A stretch of DNA of 35,147 nucleotides, taken from NCBI GenBank assembly GCA_041671305.1, contig JBAZBX010000007.1:1-35147 (forward strand), in the 5' to 3' direction. Of this stretch, positions 7,411 through 14,830 are shown one piece after another. The notes beneath the pieces were generated by a model that worked only from the letters and a program-made list of their open reading frames with translations, did no database searches and was not told where the DNA came from. This DNA is from CAIPBY01 sp041671305. GTDB lineage: Bacteria > Patescibacteriota > Patescibacteriia > 2-01-FULL-39-33. The translations under genes and the position numbers were made by a program. Position 1 is the stretch's first letter; each line of letters starts with the position of its first letter.

Positions 7411-8016
7411 CTATTCAACAATGCTGGTTGAAGAGCCTTTGATATTTAATTTTAATTGGGTTGAAGTGCCCATAGCCCTAATCTGATTTCTGATGGTTTT
7501 GATATCCGGTCTGATAGTAGTCTGATAAAAATTATTAATATCCAAAATATCTTTTCTGATGGTCAATAATTGTTTTCTGGCCTCGCCGACCTTGGAAACA
7601 AATTGTCCGGCCGAAGCTCCGCAAACATAATCCTTGGTGACCGCCAGTTTATCCACGTATATCTGATAATCGGAATTAAATTTATTTACTTTCTCAGACA
7701 AAACCGCTAAATCCGCTTTGAGGTTTCCCGTGTCAATGCCTTTAGCATCCAAGCTATTGATAATAATACTAATTTTATTGGTCAGAGCGGAGAAAACCTT
7801 GCTATGTCTTTCTTTGTTGTTATTGAACTTAGCAACCTGAGTATCTACTTTGGTTGTCAATATTTGGCATTTCTCAGTCAAAGCCGCATTTACGGTAGAG
7901 GTAGTCAACGCGCCACCGTTAGACGTCCTAACTAACTGAGCGGCTTGCGCGCTGGCCAAAGTCACAAAGACAAAAGAAATGGCCAAAATAGACGATACGA
8001 TTATTTTCTTTTTCAT
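7411..8016 (-). CDS. Secreted helical protein of unknown function
   Basis: The 201-aa product has a clear signal peptide (MKKKIIVSSILAISFVFVTL) with a probable cleavage at AQA near residues 23-25. The mature part is mostly amphipathic helix: regularly spaced K, I, L and D residues between about 50 and 190 suggest a coiled coil or helical bundle. Two cysteines (in EKCQ and VCGAS) might form a disulfide outside the membrane. I do not recognise the family. It shares an operon with the lipoprotein gene, so an envelope role is likely but unproven. Confidence 0.75.
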   Translation of the reverse strand: MKKKIIVSSILAISFVFVTLASAQAAQLVRTSNGGALTTSTVNAALTEKCQILTTKVDTQVAKFNNNKERHSKVFSALTNKISIIINSLDAKGIDTGNLKADLAVLSEKVNKFNSDYQIYVDKLAVTKDYVCGASAGQFVSKVGEARKQLLTIRKDILDINNFYQTTIRPDIKTIRNQIRAMGTSTQLKLNIKGSSTSIVE

Positions 8017-8102
8017 AAATTAGCTAATTTAATTGTTTAAATTATTTAATCTTTATTGAACCAAAAATATCATAATGTATTATAGCACAAAATAGTATTT
8101 GT

Positions 8103-9260
8103 CTATAGTCTGATTCTCATTTTATTTTTACGAGCCCGATTACTGAAACGATGCGCTTCATCTCTGGCTTGAAGCAGAATTGGCTTGATGCTTTGCGCCA
8201 GATTTTTGATGGATTCTTTAGTCTTGGCCGGAAAAACCAATTTATCATTTTGATATTTAGAAAGACCAAGCATAGGAATTGTCACTTGAGCCTTGGATAA
8301 AATTTTATGGATATGATCTACTTGCGGTTTTCCGCCATCAATTAGAATAAGATCAGGCATCTGCCATTCACTGTGACGCAAACGACGTATCACCATTTCT
8401 TCCAATGCTTTCAAATCATCACTCTCTGGCGCAGATTTGATATTGAATAATCTGTATTGCGAATTATCCGGCAAGCCGTCAGTAAAAACCGTCATAGCAC
8501 CAATAGTCTCCTTGCCAGCAAAATGGGAAATATCATACGCCTCAATTCTCTGCTTTTTCTCCACACCCTGGAGTTCATCGCGAGAAATCAAAGTGACATC
8601 TTGGATATACTGTAAATTCTTGGCTTGCTCCGGATTTTCTTTTTTCATTTTTTGCAACAGCCGTTTCTTCTGGCCAGATAAAAGCAAAATAATATTTTTA
8701 ATATTTTTCTGGTAATCAACCTTACTAATTTCGCCCGTACATATTCCCGGACACAATCCGATTTGACGGTCAAAACAGGGCTTGCCCTGATTGAGTCTAC
8801 AAGTACTATACGGAATTATTTTTCGGATAATTCTCAGCGCATTTCTAATCAATGTGGCACTTTGATACGGACCAAAAATTCTATTGGTAGATGTGGGAAA
8901 TTTTTCTAATTCTCTGCCTCGGACTACGATAGGATGAGGATAGTCGGTTTTGGGAATGGCAATATAGATAAAAGAGCGATTATCTTTATCTTTGACATTA
9001 TACTTTGGCCAATGCTTTTTGATGAGATTAGCTTCCAAAATAATCGCTTCCAAAACCGTGTCTGTCTTGATGTGTTTAATGGTTTTGGCCAGAGTTACCA
9101 TCTCACCAATACGAGGATCTATATCTTTTTGAAAGTATTGCAAAACTCTCCGTCGCAATGAAGTTGCTCGGCCGATATATAGTATTTTTCCTTTATCATC
9201 CAGCCATTGATAAACGCCCGGAGATAAAGGGAGTTTTTTAGCTTTTTCTAATAAAGTCAT
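8103..9260 (-). CDS. uvrC: UvrABC system protein C, shortened
   Basis: UvrC makes both incisions around damage held by UvrB. The N-terminal GIY-YIG nuclease is present (PGVYQWL about 14-20, LYIG about 27-30, EANLIKKHWPKYN about 76-88). The linker Cys cluster is present (YSTCRLNQGKPCFD...LCPGICTG, about 151-175). The RNase H-like nuclease is present (AYDISHFAG, LILIDGGKPQ, and RDEAHRF near the end). At 385 aa it is far shorter than the about 600-aa family norm. The UVR region (about 190-220) is reduced and the tandem HhH C-terminus is absent, since the protein ends just after the RDEAH motif. No frameshift is seen. Confidence 0.92.
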   Translation of the reverse strand: MTLLEKAKKLPLSPGVYQWLDDKGKILYIGRATSLRRRVLQYFQKDIDPRIGEMVTLAKTIKHIKTDTVLEAIILEANLIKKHWPKYNVKDKDNRSFIYIAIPKTDYPHPIVVRGRELEKFPTSTNRIFGPYQSATLIRNALRIIRKIIPYSTCRLNQGKPCFDRQIGLCPGICTGEISKVDYQKNIKNIILLLSGQKKRLLQKMKKENPEQAKNLQYIQDVTLISRDELQGVEKKQRIEAYDISHFAGKETIGAMTVFTDGLPDNSQYRLFNIKSAPESDDLKALEEMVIRRLRHSEWQMPDLILIDGGKPQVDHIHKILSKAQVTIPMLGLSKYQNDKLVFPAKTKESIKNLAQSIKPILLQARDEAHRFSNRARKNKMRIRL

Positions 9261-9288
9261 GATTATATATTAACATAGACATTTTTTG

Positions 9289-9335
9289 TTGTCATTCCCG
9301 CGGACCTGCCTGCGCAGGCAGGGGCAGGAATCCAG
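9289..9335. repeat. Short REP-like palindromic repeat
   Basis: TGTCATTCCCGCGGACCTG leads into the perfect 18-bp palindrome CCTGCCTGCGCAGGCAGG (9305-9322), followed by GGCAGGAATCCAG. It belongs to a different family from the TGTCATTGCGAG repeats. The 300 bp downstream also hold further structured repeats and no convincing gene. Confidence 0.75.
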
Positions 9336-9420
9336 ATTCTTTATTATTAATTTATTTTTACTTTTTCTTTTTTAGTAAAAGAAAAAGCTAACAAAAAGAA
9401 AAATCGCAAGCTATATATAA

Positions 9421-9522
9421 AACTTAGACAAAATCTACGCAATACTCGCTAGGCTTGATGGTAGCTTCGCTACTATATCAAGCCGGGGAAACGCTCGTCT
9501 TGCTTGATTTTGTTTCTAAGTT
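9421..9522. repeat. Nested palindrome 1 in the uvrC upstream region
   Basis: The outer arms are AACTTAGACAAAATC (9421-9435) with its near-complement at 9506-9522. The inner arms are GGCTTGAT (9452-9459) with ATCAAGCC (9477-9484). The tip is GTAGC-TTC-GCTAC (9461-9473). It has the same design as the palindrome at 2071-2250 but a different sequence. Confidence 0.7.
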
Positions 9523-9590
9523 TTTATGCGCTTGCAGGCATGCCCTGTATCTGAATCCGCACCCTTGCGAGCATTAGAAAATCTTGTGCT

Positions 9591-9669
9591 GATTTTATGC
9601 GAGAACGACTGAGAAATTGTCGGTAGCGATAGCGTCAGACAATTTCCAGTCAGTGAAGTATAAAATCTA
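9591..9669. repeat. Nested palindrome 2 in the uvrC upstream region
   Basis: The outer arms are GATTTTAT (9591-9598) with ATAAAATC (9662-9669). The inner arms are AAATTGTC (9614-9621) with GACAATTT (9638-9645), plus GACTG/CAGTC. The tip carries GTAGCGATAGCG. An 84-aa minus-strand frame over this stretch is judged non-coding. Confidence 0.65.
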
Positions 9670-9701
9670 GCCATGATTTGTCTACGCTCGCGTTTTGGCC
9701 C

Positions 9702-9723
9702 CACCTTTTTAAAAAGGTGGGTT
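9702..9723. terminator. Terminator-like palindrome
   Basis: A 22-bp perfect palindrome, CCCACCTTTTT / AAAAAGGTGGG, with A/T runs at its centre. It could fold after transcription from either side. It closes the structured stretch just before the promoter of the small-protein pair. Confidence 0.4.
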
Positions 9724-9742
9724 TGAGATAAAGATAAATATC

Positions 9743-9754
9743 TAAATTTAGACA
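9743..9754. promoter_or_regulatory. Shared operator palindrome (copy 1)
   Basis: TCTAAATTTAGA is a perfect 12-bp palindrome ending exactly 19 bp before TTGACA. The same palindrome at the same distance precedes the promoter at 26662. Its centre lies near -61 from the predicted start, the position typical of class I activators. Inference: a dimeric regulator site. Confidence 0.6.
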
Positions 9755-9773
9755 TAATAATCACATACACCTT

Positions 9774-9802
9774 GACAGATTCTTATAAATCTGATATATT
9801 AT
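9774..9802 (+). promoter_or_regulatory. Near-consensus sigma70 promoter of the small-protein pair
   Basis: TTGACA (9774-9779), a 17-bp spacer and TATATT (9797-9802). It is one of the best promoters in the window. The predicted start near 9809 leaves a 50-nt leader before the first small gene. Confidence 0.85.
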
Positions 9803-9858
9803 TCAAGTTACATTCGTAACAAGAAACCGCACACCACAACAAAAAGAAAGGCAAGAAA

Positions 9859-10074
9859 ATGACATCTTTTACCAGGGCGGACTTTGAGAAATTATCCCAA
9901 GAACAGGAAGAGTTATCTTCTCATGGCTCTGAGAGTGGCAGCCGGAGCTGGTACTACGATCTGTCCCCAGAAACGAAAGACAAGTTCCAAGAGTACCCTC
10001 GCGAGATAATTGCTCAAGGGGCCGAGGATTTGAAAAGGTACATCAAAGCATGCGGCGGAGTCGTAATCGAATAG
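9859..10074 (+). CDS. Small protein of unknown function (71 aa)
   Basis: I do not recognise this protein. It is hydrophilic and acidic at the N-terminus (S, E and Q-rich, residues about 13-28). A compact segment, WYYDLSPETKDKFQEYP, is followed by a helix with a single Cys (YIKACGG). No signal peptide or membrane span is visible. It sits behind a near-perfect promoter and a purine-rich AAAGGCAAG site. It is richer in G+C than the surrounding genes. The second small gene follows after 120 nt that hold a hairpin (AGGAACAT / ATGTTCCT, 10095-10123). It may be of foreign origin. Confidence 0.6.
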   Translation: MTSFTRADFEKLSQEQEELSSHGSESGSRSWYYDLSPETKDKFQEYPREIIAQGAEDLKRYIKACGGVVIE

Positions 10075-10194
10075 TCTTCCATCCCCCAATCCCCAGGAAC
10101 ATTGACCACGTGTCCATGTTCCTACCCCAACTGAGCTTGCAAGCAATTCTGCTTGTCGGTTCTGAGGAGACAACAACTCAAAAGGAGCCCATCA

Positions 10195-10383
10195 ATGGAC
10201 ATCCACCACCTCATCTCCCAAATTCTCGATCTGACCTCACCGGTACTGACAAAAGAAGAGAAGGAACTTCTTGAATCAGCGCCACAGGGAGAGATCCTGG
10301 ACAGTCAGTCTTTCGTCATGGCGATGATAGCGGCCGAGAGGAGGAAGAAGGCAACAGAATCGTTGCGCCAATTGCTCAACTAA
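10195..10383 (+). CDS. Small helical protein of unknown function (62 aa)
   Basis: The ATG at 10195 is chosen because AAAGGAG lies 7 nt upstream; a frame start at 10153 would lack a ribosome site. The product looks all-helical (MDIHHLISQILDLTSPVLTK... and a basic C-terminal helix AAERRKKATESLRQLL), with no Cys and no membrane span. It is in the same transcript as the 71-aa gene and ends before a strong terminator at 10464. The strong Shine-Dalgarno and higher G+C set it apart from the neighbouring housekeeping genes. Function unknown. Confidence 0.6.
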   Translation: MDIHHLISQILDLTSPVLTKEEKELLESAPQGEILDSQSFVMAMIAAERRKKATESLRQLLN

Positions 10384-10463
10384 TAGAGCGACCAAGCGCA
10401 CACCATAGGCCACGAATACGGAGTTTTGGCCAAGCTCCTGAGATTTCCACAAGGAAATCAAAA

Positions 10464-10495
10464 ATCCCTATCAATATGAGATAGGGATATTTGTT
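10464..10495 (+). terminator. Terminator of the small-protein pair
   Basis: The stem ATCCCTATC / GATAGGGAT (10464-10472 with 10480-10488) and a 7-nt loop are followed by ATTTGTTTT. A second small hairpin, GATTTCC-ACAA-GGAAATC, lies just before it. It also faces the uvrA 3' end. Confidence 0.8.
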
Positions 10496-10507
10496 TTCAC
10501 AAAAAAG

Positions 10508-13213
10508 TTACTTAAAATACCCTCTCAAATACTCTCCAGTTAAACTCTTGGAATTTATCAATTCCTCGGGCGTACCTTTGGCCACAATTTTACCACCGCC
10601 TTCACCACCTTCAGGGCCGAGATCAATTATATAGTCAGCTTCTTTGATAATATGCATATTGTGTTCAATCAGACAAACGCTATTTCCCCGATCAATTAAT
10701 TTATTGAGTACTGTCAAAAGTAACTCTATGTCATAGTAGTGAAGTCCGACTGACGGCTCATCCAAAAGATACAAAGTTTTGGAGCCGAGCGTATGGGTCA
10801 GTTCTCTGGCTAATTTAATTCTCTGCGCTTCACCGCCGGAGAGCGTAGTCGCACTCTGTCCAAGCCGCAAATATCCCAGCCCCACTTCAGCCAAAACCTT
10901 TAATTTATCCGTAATCAGATATTGCCCGTCAAAATAATCTATGGCATCGTCAATGGTCAAATCCAAAACTTCGGCGATGTTTTTCTTTTTGTATTTAACT
11001 TGCAAAGTCTCACGATTAAATCTCTTGCCATGACAAACTTCACATTCCACCAAAACTGCCGGCAAGAAATGCATCTCAATTAAATTGGAACCGGCGCCTT
11101 GGCAAGCCTCGCATCTTCCGCCAGGACGATTAAATGAAAATCTGGAAAGCGTGTATCCCCTTTCCCTGGATTCTGGAAGCTGAGCAAAGAAATCCCGAAT
11201 TGGCGTAAATATTCCAGTGTATGTAGCCGGATTGGATCTTGGCGTCCTGCCTATGGGCGATTGATTTACAATTACTAATTTATTAACATACTCCGAACCC
11301 AGAATTTTCCCCACATCCTTAACGTCCTTTTTGAAGCCATGTTTAATTTTGATCATGTTGTCATAGAGCACATCATAGAGCAAAGTGGATTTGCCCGATC
11401 CAGAAACACCCGTAATGCAAACCAATTTCCGAAGCGGAATATCCACATTGATATTTTTCAAATTATTGGCCCTGGCGCCGATAATTTTAATTTCCTCGGA
11501 AGTTTTGGTGCGTCTAGTCCTGTCCAAATTTATTTCTTTCTCACCGCGAAGATATTGCAAAGTGAGAGACTCGGGAAAGCTGTCATCCCGAGCGGAGCTT
11601 TGCGGAGCGTGGGGATCCCGTCTTTTTACCACGGGATTGCCACGTCGTTCAACCGGATTACCACCTGAACTCCTCGCAATGACATTGCGCAATAATTCTT
11701 TGGTCTCGCCAGAGGCCACCACTTCCCCGCCATGAGTTCCGGCCAAAGGCCCCAAATCCACAAAATAATCCGAGGCCAGAATTGTCCTCTCGTCATGCTC
11801 TACCACAATCACGCTATTGTTTTGGTCTCTTAGACTCTTTAGAGTTTCAATTAATCTGTCCGTATCTCTTTCATGAAGACCAATGGTTGGCTCATCCAAT
11901 ACATACAAAGTATGCGACAAATGCGAACCAATTTGCGAAGACAATCTAATTCTCTGCGCTTCACCGCCAGAGAGAGTTTCAGCCTCACGATCAAGCGATA
12001 AATAATTAAGTCCAACTTTGAGCAAAAAATCAATCCTGTCCGTAATTTCAAAAATTACACTTTCCGCAATTGTCTTCTGGCGTTCAGACATCTTATTGTA
12101 ATATTCATTGAAAAATTTATAAGCCTTATCCAATGACAAATTACAAGCCTCAGCTAAATTCTTGCCGTTTACTCTTACTGCCAACGCCTCTGGCTTAAGT
12201 CTTTTACCCAAACATTCCGGACAAATTTTTGATTCTAAATGATATCGTCCGTCTCCTTCTTCTCCTGTAGCTTCAGTAGAGCTGGAATCGGTTTCTTTTT
12301 CCCTTTTTACCCAAGACTCCAATTTCCCCAGTCCGTGACATTTTTCACAAGCGCCATGAGGACTATTGAAAGAAAATAATCTGGGCTCAACTTCGGGAAA
12401 AGAAAATCCATCATTGGGACAGGTCCAATTTGAAGACAAGAGAATTTCTTTTTTCTCTTTTTTATCGCCAAAAATAATTACTACCAAGCCCTTGCTATAT
12501 GAAAGAGCATTTTCTACAGCCTCCGATAAGCGTCCCTCGTCTTTTGGCTGAACTTTATCAATTACAATATCAATACTGTGTTTTTTATATTTAGCCAAAG
12601 TAATCTTTTCATGAAGCGAATGAAATTCACCATCAATCCTAGCTTCGCCATAACCAAGCGCCAAATAATCATAAAGTAATTGATAATATTCGCCTTTTCT
12701 ATCAATTACAACAGGAGACAAAATTGTCACATGATCTGCTTTTTCTTTTTCATCCGCCGAAGCTTTAGCGTAGAAGGACGCCTTATTTCCAATCATATCC
12801 ACCATTTCATCAAGCGCTAATTTTTCAATTTTGTGTCCGCACTTCGGACAATACACTTCGCCTAAACGCGCATAAAGCACACGCAGATAATCGTAAATCT
12901 CGGTAAGCGTTCCCACGGTAGAACGAGGATTGTGTGAGAGTGCTTTCTGGTCAATGGATATGGCCGGAGCCAAACCGATGATTTCATCCACATCAGCCGG
13001 TTTCATCTGACCCAAAAATTGCCTGGCATATGGCGACAAGGATTCAATATATCTCCTCTGACCTTCGGCAAAAATAGTATCAAAAGCCAAGGAAGATTTA
13101 CCGCTTCCCGAAACCCCGGTAAACACCACCAATTTGTTGTGCGGTATTTCCAGATTGATATTTTTCAAATTGTGCACCCGCGCTCCGCGGATGATTATTT
13201 TTTCTTGGCTCAT
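10508..13213 (-). CDS. uvrA: UvrABC system protein A with in-frame repeat insertions
   Basis: UvrA is the damage-sensing ABC ATPase of nucleotide excision repair. Both ATPase halves are present: Walker A GVSGSGKSS (about 34-42) and GVSGSGKST (about 590), and two LSGGEAQRI signatures. The first Zn site (CPKCGH) and the C-terminal zinc finger (GGRCEACQG...CEVCHGKRFN) are intact. Length is 901 aa. Three oddities: (1) only about 36 residues of low complexity lie between GACEKCHGLG and CPECLGKRL, where E. coli has over 100, so the insertion domain is missing; (2) residues about 510-545 are a translated family A palindromic repeat; (3) a short insert SFYAKASADE lies near residue 150. It is 7 nt downstream of the recombinase gene. 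Confidence 0.95.
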   Translation of the reverse strand: MSQEKIIIRGARVHNLKNINLEIPHNKLVVFTGVSGSGKSSLAFDTIFAEGQRRYIESLSPYARQFLGQMKPADVDEIIGLAPAISIDQKALSHNPRSTVGTLTEIYDYLRVLYARLGEVYCPKCGHKIEKLALDEMVDMIGNKASFYAKASADEKEKADHVTILSPVVIDRKGEYYQLLYDYLALGYGEARIDGEFHSLHEKITLAKYKKHSIDIVIDKVQPKDEGRLSEAVENALSYSKGLVVIIFGDKKEKKEILLSSNWTCPNDGFSFPEVEPRLFSFNSPHGACEKCHGLGKLESWVKREKETDSSSTEATGEEGDGRYHLESKICPECLGKRLKPEALAVRVNGKNLAEACNLSLDKAYKFFNEYYNKMSERQKTIAESVIFEITDRIDFLLKVGLNYLSLDREAETLSGGEAQRIRLSSQIGSHLSHTLYVLDEPTIGLHERDTDRLIETLKSLRDQNNSVIVVEHDERTILASDYFVDLGPLAGTHGGEVVASGETKELLRNVIARSSGGNPVERRGNPVVKRRDPHAPQSSARDDSFPESLTLQYLRGEKEINLDRTRRTKTSEEIKIIGARANNLKNINVDIPLRKLVCITGVSGSGKSTLLYDVLYDNMIKIKHGFKKDVKDVGKILGSEYVNKLVIVNQSPIGRTPRSNPATYTGIFTPIRDFFAQLPESRERGYTLSRFSFNRPGGRCEACQGAGSNLIEMHFLPAVLVECEVCHGKRFNRETLQVKYKKKNIAEVLDLTIDDAIDYFDGQYLITDKLKVLAEVGLGYLRLGQSATTLSGGEAQRIKLARELTHTLGSKTLYLLDEPSVGLHYYDIELLLTVLNKLIDRGNSVCLIEHNMHIIKEADYIIDLGPEGGEGGGKIVAKGTPEELINSKSLTGEYLRGYFK
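11581..11684. repeat. Dispersed palindromic repeat, family A (copy 3), inside uvrA
   Basis: The inverted copy runs TGTCATCCCGAGCGGAGC to CTCGCAATGACA and carries GGGGATCCCG and CGGGATTGCCACG. It is read in frame as part of UvrA (ARSSGGNPVERRGNPVVKRR and the residues after it). It sits between the first ATPase half and the conserved SLTxQYLRG segment, a linker position. Confidence 0.88.
12751..12782. repeat. Second short palindromic insert in uvrA
   Basis: On the minus strand, GCGTCCTTCTACGCTAAAGC continues with TTCGGCGGATGA and encodes ASFYAKASADE. Relative to E. coli UvrA, the segment between the MVD helix and the LSPVVIDRKGEY strand is about 12 residues longer here. The block is a hyphenated palindrome (TCC...GGA), as expected of a small mobile palindrome. 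No second copy is in the window. Confidence 0.5.
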
Positions 13214-13220
13214 ATTTTAA

Positions 13221-14036
13221 TTATACAAGAGGACTCTTAATATTTCTAATGGCTGGATTGGTCACATGAGTATAAATTTGCGTCGTACGGATATTAGCAT
13301 GACCCAAAAGTTCCTGCACATAGCGAACATCTACTCCATTTTCCAGCAGATGAGTGGCAAAAGAATGCCTTAAGCTATGAAAAGTGGCCAATTTCTTGAT
13401 ACCAGTACTGCTAAGCGCCTTATCAAATATTTTCTGCGCTGAACGTTCAGTCAACTTGCCCCCGCGATTGCTTTCAAACAAATATTCCTCAGCCGGACGA
13501 TCAGCAGTCAAAAAATACAGTTCCGCCTTGAGTTTTTCCGAAAAAATAGTCATACGATCTTTTCTTCCTTTGCCTTGGCGGACGCAAAGAACAAGCTCCT
13601 CCAGCAAGACATCCCGCACCCGCATATTTATTACCTCACTCACCCGCAATCCCGCGCCGTAAGCTAGGGCAATCATTAATTGATGTTTTTTGTTTTTAAT
13701 GCTAGTGATAATACGATTAATTTCCTCCCGACTAAGCACAACTGGCAATCTTTGGGCGGTTTTGGCAAATTTGAGATCCATTTTTTGGCACATCTTCAAT
13801 ATTTCGTGATAAAAAAACTTGATGGCATTGAGATGTAAATTGATAGTTTGCGAAGAATTGTTCTTATCCTGCTTTTTGAGCAAATACTCTTTTATTTTGT
13901 CTTCATTATAATTTTGGGGATCGCTATTTAAAAACAAAAAATAATCCTTGAGACAGCCAAGATAAGCGCTGATTGTTCTAGGACTGTAATTTCTCAATTT
14001 TAATTCTATTCTGGTTTTTTCCAAGTAATTTTGCAT
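13221..14036 (-). CDS. Tyrosine recombinase (XerC/D-like, candidate cassette integrase)
   Basis: The 271-aa protein has an N-terminal SAM-like core-binding domain (about 1-85) and a full catalytic domain. R131 is in GAGLRVSE, K156 in QGKGRKDR, H220 and R223 in HSLRHSFATHL, H246 in LGHANIRTT, and the nucleophile is Y255 in IYTHV. The C-terminus NIKSPL recalls the VRSPL end of integron integrases. However, the extra segment that IntI proteins carry between the second Arg box and the HxxR box is absent, so it is Xer-like by length. It is divergent from the cassette array, has its own promoter, and is followed by uvrA after 7 nt. It could also be the housekeeping Xer. Confidence 0.9.
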   Translation of the reverse strand: MQNYLEKTRIELKLRNYSPRTISAYLGCLKDYFLFLNSDPQNYNEDKIKEYLLKKQDKNNSSQTINLHLNAIKFFYHEILKMCQKMDLKFAKTAQRLPVVLSREEINRIITSIKNKKHQLMIALAYGAGLRVSEVINMRVRDVLLEELVLCVRQGKGRKDRMTIFSEKLKAELYFLTADRPAEEYLFESNRGGKLTERSAQKIFDKALSSTGIKKLATFHSLRHSFATHLLENGVDVRYVQELLGHANIRTTQIYTHVTNPAIRNIKSPLV

Positions 14037-14073
14037 AAAACAGAAAAAGGGATTATAATTATTTTATAAGCTG

Positions 14074-14102
14074 ATTATAGACTAAATTCTGATAATATAC
14101 AA
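14074..14102 (-). promoter_or_regulatory. Promoter of the recombinase-uvrA operon
   Basis: Read on minus, TTGTAT (14102-14097), a 17-bp spacer, then TATAAT (14079-14074). The -10 is perfect. The start would lie about 30 nt upstream of the recombinase ATG. It sits next to the candidate attI, as in integrons. Confidence 0.65.
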
Positions 14103-14108
14103 ATTTAT

Positions 14109-14150
14109 GTTTCTATACGAATTTTTATTCGCATAGAAACCAGTTGTCTG
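14109..14150. other. Candidate attI-like site (primary insertion point)
   Basis: A 13-bp hairpin with one mismatch, GTTTCTAT-A-CGAAT / ATTCG-C-ATAGAAAC (14109-14140), is followed after two bases by GTTGTCTGAAAT. That string starts the first cassette and matches the right-end core of the other units (GTTATGTGAAAT, GTTAAGTGAAAT). The typical left box NNTAACA is absent, so this is not a full attC. Role inferred from position between the divergent recombinase and cassette 1. Confidence 0.5.
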
Positions 14151-14197
14151 AAATTTCAATCAATATTTTTTATCCAGTTAATTAAGTTTAGCGAATT

Positions 14198-14605
14198 ATG
14201 ACAAAAAAAGTTGTTATTGCCGGGAGCGCATCACTTCAAGAAAAAGTTCTCCATTGGAAAAAGTTTTGGGAAAATAAAGGGTATCGCGTTACTGATTATC
14301 CTGCACCAATAAGCAAAGAGAACTTTTTAGAAGAATATCCTAAAGTGCATACGGATTTTTTCAAAAATATTACGGAAGCGGATATTCTTTTTGTTATGAA
14401 TGAGGATAAAAATGGTATAGCTGGATATTTAGGTGCGGAATCTTTTGCGGAAATGTGTTTTGGTGTTGCAGAAAACCTCATTCACAACAAAAATCTTGAA
14501 GTGATGCTTTTGCAGAAACCAAGTGAGCGTGTCCAGTCTTATGAGGAAATAGTTTTGTGGTTAAAATTAGGTTGGATAAAATTGTACGAAAAAAATATTG
14601 ATTGA
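14198..14605 (+). CDS. Nucleoside 2-deoxyribosyltransferase-like protein (cassette 1)
   Basis: The 135-aa protein begins with a Rossmann-like strand and glycine turn (KKVVIAGSAS). It has a middle segment EADILFVMNEDKNGIAGYLG and then GAESFAEMCFG, the place where deoxyribosyltransferase-like proteins carry a catalytic Glu in GxxTxxEh-type motifs. The fold assignment is by general resemblance. A SLOG/TIR-like nucleotide-processing protein is the main alternative. It is the first cassette, 55 nt after the cassette start, and its stop codon lies inside the right terminal repeat of the cassette. Such proteins can act in nucleotide salvage or defence; which applies here is not visible. Confidence 0.7.
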   Translation: MTKKVVIAGSASLQEKVLHWKKFWENKGYRVTDYPAPISKENFLEEYPKVHTDFFKNITEADILFVMNEDKNGIAGYLGAESFAEMCFGVAENLIHNKNLEVMLLQKPSERVQSYEEIVLWLKLGWIKLYEKNID

Positions 14606-14611
14606 AACATC

Positions 14612-14736
14612 AGACAACACCAAATATCTGGTTCCAAAATTTTTCACTTCTCTATTTTAAATGTAAGAAAAATTTTCTCTCCCAAATTTGCTTTCGTTAC
14701 ACTCCAGCAAACTTCAGATATTTGGATACGTTATGT
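14612..14736 (+). repeat. attC-like site 1
   Basis: The left box ACATCAGACAAC (14607-14618) is followed by CCAAATATCTGG. The right arm CAGATATTTGG leads to ATACGTTATGTG, with the core GTT at 14730-14732. The paired L arms are 11 bp and perfect. The centre holds a second hairpin, AAAATTTTTC / GAAAAATTTT. It is homologous along its length to site 2. Length is about 125 nt. Confidence 0.72.
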
Positions 14737-14805
14737 GAAATAAAATTCTTTCTTTTTTCTTTTTTTAAATTTGCTTTTTAATAATAAGGAAAAATAAGTT
14801 TTTTT
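14730..14805. repeat. Left terminal inverted repeat of cassette 2 (76 bp)
   Basis: It starts GTTATGTGAAATAAAATTC and pairs with 19402-19477. By hand, 68 of 76 positions are complementary. It holds no gene and precedes a terminator-like hairpin and an operator-like repeat. Confidence 0.85.
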
Positions 14806-14830
14806 ATCTATTTATAAGGGGTAATAAGGT

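Noticed and set aside
9516..9770. 84-aa minus-strand open frame
   Set aside because: It runs through nested palindromes; the sequence is explained by repeat structure and has no protein-like pattern.
13221..14036. Calling the recombinase IntI
   Set aside because: The additional IntI-specific segment before the HxxR box is missing; only a Xer-like tyrosine recombinase name is supported.
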